A DNA stretch of 13,915 nucleotides from an uncultured Gemmatimonadota bacterium (GTDB taxonomy: Bacteria > Gemmatimonadota > Gemmatimonadetes > Gemmatimonadales > GWC2-71-9). Every line of letters begins with the position of its first letter. Within the stretch, counting starts at the first letter, position 1. Positions 1 through 7,439 of the stretch are shown here, in pieces. The notes beneath the pieces are model-generated. The model saw only the letters and a program-made list of their open reading frames with translations. It searched no databases and was not told where the DNA came from. The translations under genes were made by a program, and so were the position numbers. Where the stretch lies: positions 1-13,915 of the forward strand of contig CAMLLJ010000051.1 in assembly GCA_946480845.1 (NCBI GenBank). The letters run 5' to 3'.

Positions 1-2024
<2,024 letters not shown>

Positions 2025-2028
<4 letters not shown>

Positions 2029-2582
2029 GGGCGGTTGATGGTGTCGAAGAGCATCAGCCGGGCCTTCCGCCAGTCGCGCTGCACCGTGCGCTCCGACACG
2101 TTCCGCATCGCCGCGATCTCCTCATGGGTGAACCCCGCGAAGAAGTGCAGGTCCACCAGCTCCGCGAGCGGGGCGTCCACCCGCGCGAGCGCATCGAGCG
2201 CAGCCGAGAGCCGGGCGAGCTGCTCCGGCTCAGTGTCGGTCACGTGGGCGGGGACGTCGTCGAGCCCGGTCATTGCCATGCCGCCGCCCCGCTTCTTCCG
2301 CCCGCGCCGGCGGCAGTAGTCCACGGTCAGCCCCCGCATGGCGCGGGCGGCATAGGCGAGGAACTGCCCGCGGCCCGCGAACTCGAGCCCCTCGCGCGCC
2401 GAGATGCTGAGGTAGGCCTCATGCAGGAGGGTGGTGGTGCCGAGGGTGATCTCGCCGCCGCGGAGCTGCCGCTCCGCGATGGCGTGCAGCTCGGCGTACA
2501 GCGCCGTGAAGAGCTGGTCCGCGGCGCGGCCGTCGCCGGCCGCGGCGTCGCGGATGAGCCCGCCGATCGTCGAGTCGGGCAG
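2025..2582 (-). CDS. ECF-family RNA polymerase sigma factor (ECF43/Sig-70_X6-like)
   Basis: 185 residues if started at CTG (2582-2580). The frame is open back to a TAA at 2639-2637 but holds no ATG, GTG or TTG before the internal Met of AMRGLTVDY. The CTG has a GAGG six bases upstream, and the resulting N-terminus (LPDSTIGGLIRDAAAGD) fits the length expected before sigma region 2. Region 2 includes LYAELHAIAERQL and LLHEAYLSI; a basic stretch CRRRGRKKRGGG follows. Region 4 is the helix-turn-helix LVDLHFFAGFTHEEIAAM then NVSERTVQRDW, close to the family consensus RTVKREW. It would direct RNA polymerase to a small regulon. No anti-sigma gene is visible; the overlapping downstream kinase is the likely partner, as in other ECF43 loci. 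Alternative: an ATG lost by mutation or sequencing error near 2582. Confidence 0.9.
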
Positions 2583-2611
2583 TGAGGTCCTCGCGCCGTG
2601 GAGATGAGAGC

Positions 2612-2627
2612 GGCGGGTGGTCCCGCC
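2612..2627 (-). other. Short GC hairpin between lipoprotein B and sigma factor genes
   Basis: On the minus strand GGCGGG and CCCGCC form a 6-bp perfect stem around an ACCA loop, within the 87-base gap between the lipoprotein stop and the sigma start. No U-run follows, so it is not a classical intrinsic terminator. It could be an attenuator or transcript-stabilising hairpin separating the two halves of the locus, or chance in GC-rich DNA. Confidence 0.35.
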
Positions 2628-2669
2628 ACTGCCAACTTACGGCGCGAAGGCCTCATCCTGCCAGACCGC

Positions 2670-3917
2670 CTACCGCCAGTCGGGCGGCCCGTCACTCGCG
2701 GGATTGCCGGTGACGTTGACGGCCGAGGTGGCCGGCTCCCCAAGCTTGAGGGCCATGATCTCGGAGTCCGTCGCCTGGAAGCGGAGGAAGGCGAGCCACG
2801 CCCCGTCGGGCGAGAACACCGGCGCGCCGTTCGAGGTGCCCGTCACGACGTACTCCGGCTCCCCACCCTCGATCGGCATCAGCGCGATGCCCCCGCCCCG
2901 GACAAAGGCGATCGTGGTCCCGTCGGGCGAGACGGCGGGACTGACGTCGCCGGTGCTGGTCGGGCTGGTGAGCTGGGTGGGGCTCGCCCCGTTGCCGTAC
3001 ATGATCCAGAGCGCAGGAAAGCCCGAGGTGACCGGCGGGCCCGGATCGAACGCCACCGACGAGAACACGATCCGGCCGTCGGGGGTGTACGCGGGCTTGC
3101 CGTTCTGCGTGTTACCGGCCGTAATGGCCACGGGCGCGGCGCCGGCCACGGCGTCCATCACGTGGATGTGCACCTGGTTCCCGCCGCCGAAGCCGGGAAA
3201 GAGCACGAACGCGATCTGCAGCCCATCCGGCGACACCGCGGGCGCCACCGCCCCGAAACCTTCGCCCAGGTCGTAGGAAGTGAGCTGGACGCGGTCGGAG
3301 CCGTCGGCGGCGGACATGAAGAGGTTCCAGGTGCCCGTCTCGTCCGACGCGTAGACGATCTTCGAACGGTCGGGGAAGAAGGCCGGGTCCCGCTCGTTGG
3401 CCGAGGTCTCGGTCAGGCGGACGAGACCGGAGCCGTCACCGTTGCTGGTGTAGAGCTCGCTGTTGCCTTCGCGATTGGATGCGAAAGCGAGCCGGGTTCC
3501 ATCCACGGGAGGCGCCTCGCGCACCTCGACCTGCACGGTCGCGGTGCCGCCGCGCTTGTCGGTGAGGGTGATGGTGCAGCTCCCGGGAGCTTCGCCGGTG
3601 ACGGTGAAGGTTGCGACGTAGACGGAGCTTCCCGCCGGCTTGGTGGCCGGGAGGTTGAGCGGGCTCACGGTGGCGCACGCGGCATCCGAGGTGGATGCGG
3701 TGATGACGCCGGTGAACTGCACCCGGGCGGTCACCGTGCCCGTCGTGGCGGACGGGATGACGAGCGCGAGCGAGGACGGAGTGGCGGTGAGCGGGGCGGC
3801 GCCGCTCCCCGGGGTGCCGCCACGGGCCGGCGCCAGTGTGTCCGGCCCGGCCGGCTGCTCGCCGGCGCAGGCAGCGGCCATGAGGGCCAGGGCGGGCCAG
3901 AAGCGTCGATGTGACAT
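2670..3917 (-). CDS. TolB/WD40-like propeller lipoprotein B
   Basis: 415 residues from the ATG at 3917. This start is chosen over upstream in-frame ones because it is preceded by GGAGGT and begins a signal peptide: MSHRRF, a hydrophobic stretch, then AAAC with the acceptor Cys at 17. The -3 position is Ala rather than Leu, so the lipobox is weak but plausible. Residues about 30-140 are an Ig-like region (PLTATPSSLALVI to VQVEVRE) with two cysteines (SDAACAT and GSCTIT) that could form a disulfide. From about 145 to the end there are PD40/WD40-like blades: FFPDRSKIVYAS, SPDGLQIAFV, TPDGRIVFSS, SPDGTTIAFV, SPDGAWLAFL. The protein ends in DWR, as does its paralogue A immediately upstream, whose stop is one base away. 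Role: probably a periplasmic or outer-membrane lipid-anchored binding or scaffold protein; the ligand is unknown. Confidence 0.9.
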   Translation of the reverse strand: MSHRRFWPALALMAAACAGEQPAGPDTLAPARGGTPGSGAAPLTATPSSLALVIPSATTGTVTARVQFTGVITASTSDAACATVSPLNLPATKPAGSSVYVATFTVTGEAPGSCTITLTDKRGGTATVQVEVREAPPVDGTRLAFASNREGNSELYTSNGDGSGLVRLTETSANERDPAFFPDRSKIVYASDETGTWNLFMSAADGSDRVQLTSYDLGEGFGAVAPAVSPDGLQIAFVLFPGFGGGNQVHIHVMDAVAGAAPVAITAGNTQNGKPAYTPDGRIVFSSVAFDPGPPVTSGFPALWIMYGNGASPTQLTSPTSTGDVSPAVSPDGTTIAFVRGGGIALMPIEGGEPEYVVTGTSNGAPVFSPDGAWLAFLRFQATDSEIMALKLGEPATSAVNVTGNPASDGPPDWR

Positions 3918-3918
3918 G

Positions 3919-5190
3919 CTACCTCCAGTCCGAGAGGAGTTCACTGGTCTCCGAGTCCGTGAGGTTGAGCACCTCCGACTCGGGGCGGCCGAGCTTGAGC
4001 ACCATGAGGTCGGTCTGGAGGTCCTGGTTCCGGGCAAAGGCAATCCAGCCTCCGTTCGGGGCGAACGCCGGCCCGAAATCGGAATCGTTCGTGGTGAGCC
4101 GGCGCCGGTTCTGCCCGTCGCTGTCCACGAGGAAGAGCCCGGACGCCGCGAGGCCGAACGAGATGCTGCGGAAGGCGATGGTCGTTCCATCGGCGGAAAC
4201 CGCCGGGCTGTGGTGGGCGTCCACGTCGGACACCGTGAGTTGGGTCAGGTTGGCGCCGTTGGCGGCCATGACCCAGATCGAGCTGTTGACCACGCCGTCG
4301 TCCAACTCCTCGGCGTCGAGCGACCCATGCGAGAAGACGATGCGGCCGTCCGGCGTGTACGTCGGGTCGAGGTTCCGGGAGTTGCCGGCCGTGATCGCGA
4401 CCGGCGCGGCGCCGGGCACGGCGTCCATGACGTGAATGTGGATCGGCTGGCCCAGGAAGCCCGTGGACAGGACGAAGGCGATCTGCTGCCCGTCGGGTGA
4501 CACGGCCGGCGTTTGGGCGCCGGCCCCCACGTGCGTGCCGATGTCGTAGAACGTCATCTGCTCCTTGCCCGTGCCGTCGGCGTTCACCCGGAACAGGTTG
4601 AGCGAGCCGGCCTCGCCCGACACGTAGACGATCTTCGAGCGATCGGGCGTGTAGACGGCCTGGCCGGCATCCGAGACGACATCGAGGACGTCCGACCAAT
4701 CGGGATTGCTGGAACGCACCTGGGTCCCGGAGCCGCTGGACGAATACAGGAGCCGCGTCCCGTCCACCGGCGGCAGCTCGCGCACCTGCACCTGCACGAT
4801 CGCGGTCCCGCCCCGCTTGTCGGTCAGGGTGACGGTGCAGTTCCCCTGCGCCACCCCCGTGACCGTGAAGGTGGCGACGTACACCGAGCTTCCGGCCGGC
4901 TTGGTGGCCGGGAGGCTGAGCGGGCTCACCGTCGCGCAGGCCGCGTCGGACGTGGCCGAAGCGATGTTGCCGGTGAACTGGACGGTGGCGGTGACGGTGG
5001 CGGTGGTGGTGGACGGGATCAGGAGCGCCACCGGGGAGGGGGTGGCGGTGAGCGGCGCGGCACCGCTCCCCGGGATCCCGCCGCGGGCGGCATCGAGCGG
5101 ACCGGGCTCGGTCGGTTGTTCGCTGCCGCAGGCGGCAAGGAGCAAGGTCAGGGTCGTGGCCAGCGCGGGCCAGGGGGTGCGGGTCGGCAT
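3919..5190 (-). CDS. TolB/WD40-like propeller lipoprotein A
   Basis: 423 residues from the ATG at 5190, with GGAG five bases upstream. The signal peptide is canonical lipoprotein type: MPTRTPWPAL, a Leu/Thr core, then LLAAC with Cys21 as acceptor. An Ig-like domain at about 35-145 (LTATPSPVALLIPS to VQVQVRELPPVDGTRL) is nearly identical in layout to that of paralogue B and shares its two cysteines. Propeller blades follow (YTPDRSKIVYVS, SPDGQQIAFVL, TPDGRIVFSHG, SADGTTIAFRS, APNGGWIAFAR), ending SDWR. The TAG stop overlaps the ribosome-binding site of gene B, so the two are translated as a coupled pair. The pair arose by tandem duplication: the N-terminal halves are conserved, the propellers more diverged. 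Function unknown; no enzymatic motif seen. Confidence 0.9.
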   Translation of the reverse strand: MPTRTPWPALATTLTLLLAACGSEQPTEPGPLDAARGGIPGSGAAPLTATPSPVALLIPSTTTATVTATVQFTGNIASATSDAACATVSPLSLPATKPAGSSVYVATFTVTGVAQGNCTVTLTDKRGGTAIVQVQVRELPPVDGTRLLYSSSGSGTQVRSSNPDWSDVLDVVSDAGQAVYTPDRSKIVYVSGEAGSLNLFRVNADGTGKEQMTFYDIGTHVGAGAQTPAVSPDGQQIAFVLSTGFLGQPIHIHVMDAVPGAAPVAITAGNSRNLDPTYTPDGRIVFSHGSLDAEELDDGVVNSSIWVMAANGANLTQLTVSDVDAHHSPAVSADGTTIAFRSISFGLAASGLFLVDSDGQNRRRLTTNDSDFGPAFAPNGGWIAFARNQDLQTDLMVLKLGRPESEVLNLTDSETSELLSDWR

Positions 5191-5256
5191 GGAGTCTCCG
5201 GACGGGGAACGCGGACGAGGTGGCTGGGGAGCTGTTCAGGTAGATCGACATTTCGG

Positions 5257-5270
5257 GTCGGCATGCCGAC
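5257..5270. promoter_or_regulatory. Perfect 14-bp palindrome upstream of lipoprotein A
   Basis: GTCGGCATGCCGAC is a perfect palindrome 67 bases upstream of the lipoprotein A start, where an operator would be expected. Its right half continues into the same 11 bases that form the start of lipoprotein A (ATGCCGACCCG), so a local duplication may have contributed. Operator role is inference. Confidence 0.35.
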
Positions 5271-5284
5271 AAACGGCGGAGGAG

Positions 5285-5307
5285 GTCATCCAGTGCGGTG
5301 CGAAGGA
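5285..5307 (+). repeat. Degenerate half-copy of the 84-bp palindromic repeat (left arm only)
   Basis: This 23-base stretch starting GTCATCC matches the left arm of the adjacent full copy at 19 of 23 positions, without gaps, and ends one base before that copy begins. It has no matching right arm. Confidence 0.55.
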
Positions 5308-5308
5308 G

Positions 5309-5392
5309 GTCATCCCGAGCGGAGCGAGGGATCTGCGCGGCCGGGTTCGGACTACGCGTCGGCCAGATCCCTCGCCTTCGGCTTGGGATGAC
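5309..5392. repeat. 84-bp palindromic repeat, copy 1
   Basis: Starts GTCATCCCGAGCGGAGCGAG and ends CTTGGGATGAC. The right arm is the longer variant (its complement reads AGCCGAAGGCGAGGG where the left arm has AGCGGAGCGAGGG), so the stem has a small bulge. The interior holds GTTCGGACTACGCGTC. It lies between divergent genes, so termination is not its obvious role here. Confidence 0.9.
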
Positions 5393-5400
5393 GCCCGTCC

Positions 5401-5429
5401 TTGACTAAACCCCGCCTCTTGACGATATA
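5401..5429 (+). promoter_or_regulatory. Candidate padR promoter
   Basis: TTGACT at 5401-5406 and GATATA at 5424-5429 are separated by 17 bases, matching sigma-70 geometry. The -10 lies inside the operator palindrome, which would suit autorepression by PadR. A second possible -35, TTGACG, is at 5419-5424. Confidence 0.4.
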
Positions 5430-5457
5430 TCGTCCGATACGTCGCGACATATCGTCG
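5422..5457 (+). promoter_or_regulatory. Candidate PadR operator: palindrome plus direct repeat
   Basis: A perfect 12-bp palindrome ACGATATATCGT (5422-5433) is followed by an imperfect one, CGACATATCGTCG (5445-5457). The 11-mer GAYATATCGTC occurs at 5424-5434 and 5446-5456, a 22-base period that places both on the same DNA face. This is the AT-richest spot upstream of padR and ends 23 bases before its start codon. PadR-family dimers are known to bind short AT-rich palindromes in their own promoters. Confidence 0.6.
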
Positions 5458-5480
5458 CCACGACAGCATGGAGACACCAT

Positions 5481-6077
5481 ATGACCAGTCACAGAGGCGG
5501 GTTCGACTTCGGGGCCGGGTTCCCCTTCGGAAGCCGGGGGTTCGGGGGGTGGAGCGGCCCAGGACGGGGGCGCGGGCGCCGGCAGATGTTCGAGTCGGGG
5601 GAGATCAAGTTCGTCATCCTCCGGCTCCTCAAGGAGAAGCCCCGCCATGGCTACGAGGTCATCAAGGCCCTGGAGGAGAAGATGGGTGGCTGCTACACCC
5701 CCTCCGCCGGGACCGTCTACCCCACCCTCCAACTCCTCGAGGACGAGGGCTACGTGAAGGGCGTGGACGTGGGCGGTAAGAAGGTCTATGAGGTGACGCC
5801 CGAAGGGGATAAGTACCTCGAGGAGCACCGGGATCTGCTCGACGAGATCGTCGCCCGGGTGCGGGAGACCGTCCGGGACTTCACCGGCGGGGCCATCGGC
5901 GAGCTGCAGGGGGAGTTCGGGCGGCTGGCCCGGGACACCTTCCGGACCGCCTGGCGCAGGGGGCCGGATGATCCGGCCGTCAAGCGGGTCGCCGAGATCC
6001 TCAAGAAGGCCGCCGATGACATCGAGCTGGCGTGGAAGGGAACGGCCGGGTCGGGCTCCGGTACCCAGGAGGGCTGA
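5481..6077 (+). CDS. PadR-family transcriptional regulator
   Basis: 198 residues, starting at the ATG at 5481 with GGAG seven bases upstream. An N-terminal Gly/Arg/Phe-rich tail (about residues 1-36) precedes the PadR winged helix: FESGEIKFVILRLLKEKPRH, then GYEVIKALEEKMGG, the recognition region YTPSAGTVYPTLQLLEDEGY, and the wing VGGKKVYEVTPEGDKYLEEH. The C-terminal part (about 115-190) is helical and should form the dimerisation region. The protein would repress transcription on binding the palindromes just upstream, probably controlling itself and the next gene, whose ATG is three bases after its stop. The inducer is unknown; Gly/Arg-rich N-tails are common in PadR proteins of this kind. 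Confidence 0.95.
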   Translation: MTSHRGGFDFGAGFPFGSRGFGGWSGPGRGRGRRQMFESGEIKFVILRLLKEKPRHGYEVIKALEEKMGGCYTPSAGTVYPTLQLLEDEGYVKGVDVGGKKVYEVTPEGDKYLEEHRDLLDEIVARVRETVRDFTGGAIGELQGEFGRLARDTFRTAWRRGPDDPAVKRVAEILKKAADDIELAWKGTAGSGSGTQEG

Positions 6078-6080
6078 GCC

Positions 6081-6302
6081 ATGATGTCCATCCTCGTGAT
6101 CGTGCTGATCGTCATGCTGGTCACCCGCTCGGGGCAGCGCTGGCACCGGCGCGGGCCGAGCCTCAGCGACATGCGCCTGGCCGAGCTGCAGCAGAGGTTC
6201 GAGGAGCAGCAGGCGTACGTGCAGTCGCTGGAGGATCGGGTGATGCGGCTGGAGGAGGGGTTGGACTTTGCGGAGAGGATGCTGGCGGAGAGGAACGGCT
6301 AG
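6081..6302 (+). CDS. Small membrane protein with coiled coil (PspB-like topology)
   Basis: 73 residues. An N-terminal membrane segment (MMSILVIVLIVMLVT, about 2-15) is followed by a basic stretch RSGQRWHRRG and a long charged helix from about 27 to the end, with heptad-like spacing (LAELQQRFEEQ, SLEDRVMRLEEGLDFAERML). Size, topology and the C-terminal pattern recall phage-shock protein B, but similarity is too weak for a firm name. AGGAGGG at 6067-6073 inside the end of padR serves as its ribosome-binding site; a second ATG directly follows the first, so either may be used. The three-base gap to padR indicates one operon, so it is probably the regulator's target and may act in membrane-stress response (inference). 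Confidence 0.8.
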   Translation: MMSILVIVLIVMLVTRSGQRWHRRGPSLSDMRLAELQQRFEEQQAYVQSLEDRVMRLEEGLDFAERMLAERNG

Positions 6303-6324
6303 CGGGGTCGGGGCGGCGAGCGGT

Positions 6325-6408
6325 GTCATCCCGAGCGCGAGCGAGGGAACAGCTCAAGGGGAGTTCGAAACCCCGGTGAGCAGATCCCTCGCTTGCGCTC
6401 GGGATGAC
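6325..6408. repeat. 84-bp palindromic repeat, copy 2 (between convergent genes)
   Basis: Left arm 6325-6348 and right arm 6385-6408 pair at 23 of 24 positions. The inner arm is altered (GGGAACAGC instead of GGGATCTGC), so the stem is shorter than in other copies, but the loop carries its own GGGG/CCCC hairpin around AGTTCGAAA. It fills the gap between two converging genes, ending two bases from the stop of the minus-strand one, a position where it could act as a bidirectional terminator or transcript-end protector. No T-run is present. Confidence 0.9.
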
Positions 6409-6410
6409 CC

Positions 6411-6716
6411 CTATGCCTCCTCGACCACGTCGTAATGCACCACCTTCGGCTCCAGCTCGATCAGGAACTCCCGGTCCTCCGGATAGTACTTCGCCCGCTC
6501 CACATCATCCCCCGCAAACGCGCGGATGCTGTCCCAGGAATCCCAGAACGTCACCAGCAGGAAGTGCGTCCGGTCCCCCTCGGTGCGCCTGAGCACGTGA
6601 ACGCCGAGGTTGCCGGGAGTGCTGCGGTAATCGGGGATGCCGGTCTTCGCGAGGTAGGCAGCGTACTCGTCACCGCGGGCTGCCGGGACCATGCCGTGCC
6701 AGGTGCGGGCGATCAT
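6411..6716 (-). CDS. Antibiotic biosynthesis monooxygenase (ABM) domain-like protein
   Basis: 101 residues from the ATG at 6716, chosen over an in-frame ATG eight codons upstream because AGGAG lies five bases before it and the protein then begins with the ABM strand MIARTWHGMVP. Family-like features are the first beta strand, GDEYAAYLAKTGIPDYRSTP, the strand GVHVLRRTEGDRTHFLLVTF, then WDSWDSIRAFAGDD and ERAKYYPEDREFLIELEPKV. This is the dimeric alpha/beta ferredoxin-like fold that includes small monooxygenases and heme-degrading enzymes. No metal- or heme-specific residue set is evident, so the substrate cannot be named. It may be cotranscribed with the Mug and YdeI-like genes upstream, but repeat copy 3 separates it from Mug. 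Confidence 0.8.
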   Translation of the reverse strand: MIARTWHGMVPAARGDEYAAYLAKTGIPDYRSTPGNLGVHVLRRTEGDRTHFLLVTFWDSWDSIRAFAGDDVERAKYYPEDREFLIELEPKVVHYDVVEEA

Positions 6717-6735
6717 CGGTTCTCCTGGGCATGCG

Positions 6736-6820
6736 GTCATCCCGAGCGCAGCGAGGGATCTGCTCGCCCGGAGTTCGAGCTACGCGTTACGCAGATCCCT
6801 CGCCTTCGGCTCGGGATGAC
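6736..6820. repeat. 85-bp palindromic repeat, copy 3 (overlaps 3' end of mug)
   Basis: Left arm begins at 6736, right arm occupies 6791-6820. The right arm is the longer AGCCGAAGGCGAGGG variant seen in copy 1. The interior holds CCCGGAGTTCGAGCTACGCG, close to copy 4. The right part (6780-6820) is read as the last 13 residues and stop codon of the Mug protein. Confidence 0.92.
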
Positions 6821-7361
6821 TCCGGTGCGCTGCGCGCCTCAGCTCACCAAACGCCACCGCCAGATCCCTCGGCTGATGATGCGCGTTGAGCCCGCTCGGG
6901 CTCGGCAGGAGCCAGATGCGCGCTCCCTCGATGCGCTCATCCTGTCGGCCGAGCGCGGCCCGCGGCCGGCCGAATGCCGTCCGATAGGCGCCGATGCCCA
7001 GGATCGCCACCCAGCTGGGCCCATGGACCCGGACCTTGCCGGCCAGCGCCCCCGCACCTGCACGGAGCTCGTCCGCCGTCAGCTCGGCGGCGCCGGCAGT
7101 GGCTCGCGGCACGAGGTTCGTGAGCCCGTAGCCGATCCCGAGCAACCGGCCGCCCTCGGCGGGCGAGTAGAGGCGCTCGGTGAATCCGCCTGCGTAGAGC
7201 GCCGGCCAGAAACGGTTTCCCGGACGGGCGAAGTGGTGACCCACGGCCGCGGAGTACAGGCCGGGGTTGATGCCGCAGAACAGGATCGTCAGGCCGGGGG
7301 CGATCAGGTCGGGGAGGCGGCGGTTGGCGGCGGCGAGGAGGTCCGCCTTCGACGGAGTCAT
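6780..7361 (-). CDS. mug: G/U mismatch-specific DNA glycosylase (Mug/TDG family)
   Basis: 193 residues. It removes uracil or thymine mispaired with G in base-excision repair. The active-site motif GINPG is at 30-34, with Asn32 at the position of the water-activating Asn of E. coli Mug, followed by GNRFWP at 48-53. The helix-insertion motif reads SPSGLN at 154-159 where many members have NPSGL. The body (LLGIGYGLTNLVPR, GPSWVAILGIGAYRTAF) follows the family. The start ATG (7361) lies inside repeat copy 4, at the foot of its stem, with no visible ribosome-binding site and no other ATG, GTG or TTG before the active site. The last 13 residues (SHPEPKARDLRNA) and stop come from repeat copy 3 and are not part of the family fold. 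Confidence 0.92.
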   Translation of the reverse strand: MTPSKADLLAAANRRLPDLIAPGLTILFCGINPGLYSAAVGHHFARPGNRFWPALYAGGFTERLYSPAEGGRLLGIGYGLTNLVPRATAGAAELTADELRAGAGALAGKVRVHGPSWVAILGIGAYRTAFGRPRAALGRQDERIEGARIWLLPSPSGLNAHHQPRDLAVAFGELRRAAHRSHPEPKARDLRNA

Positions 7362-7439
7362 CCCGAGCGCAGCGAGGGATCTGCTGTCCCGGAGTTCGAG
7401 CCACGCGTCAAGCAGATCCCTCGCTGCGCTCGGGATGAC
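7357..7439. repeat. 83-bp palindromic repeat, copy 4 (bridges two genes)
   Basis: Perfect 28-bp arms (7357-7384 and 7412-7439), extended by one more pair. The interior holds CCCGGAGTTCGAGCCACGCG. On the minus strand it provides the last ten codons and TGA of the YdeI-like gene at one end and the ATG of mug at the other, so the whole spacer between the genes is this element. Confidence 0.95.

Larger units (their letters stand above)
5191..5480. other. Divergent intergenic region between lipoprotein operon and padR
   Basis: 290 bases with no credible gene. From left to right it holds the leader of lipoprotein A, a perfect 14-bp palindrome (5257-5270), a degenerate half-copy (5285-5307) and a full copy (5309-5392) of the window's palindromic repeat, and an AT-richer padR promoter/operator zone (5401-5480). 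Confidence 0.8.

Noticed and set aside
3918..4190. N-terminal extension of lipoprotein B to 506 residues
   Set aside because: It would overlap lipoprotein A in another frame; the ATG at 3917 has a strong ribosome-binding site and starts a signal peptide.
5236..5469. A small minus-strand gene (77 codons) before padR
   Set aside because: It runs through the palindromic repeat (RSLAPLGMT-type translation) and the padR operator region; no ribosome-binding site or conserved domain.
5352..6329. A 325-codon minus-strand open frame opposite padR
   Set aside because: Antisense to padR and the small membrane protein, both of which have good start signals and family features; its Pro/Leu-rich content is the complement of those codons.
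6303..6410. Classical rho-independent terminator between the convergent genes
   Set aside because: The hairpin is present as repeat copy 2 but no T-run follows on either strand, so only a possible terminator-like role is stated.
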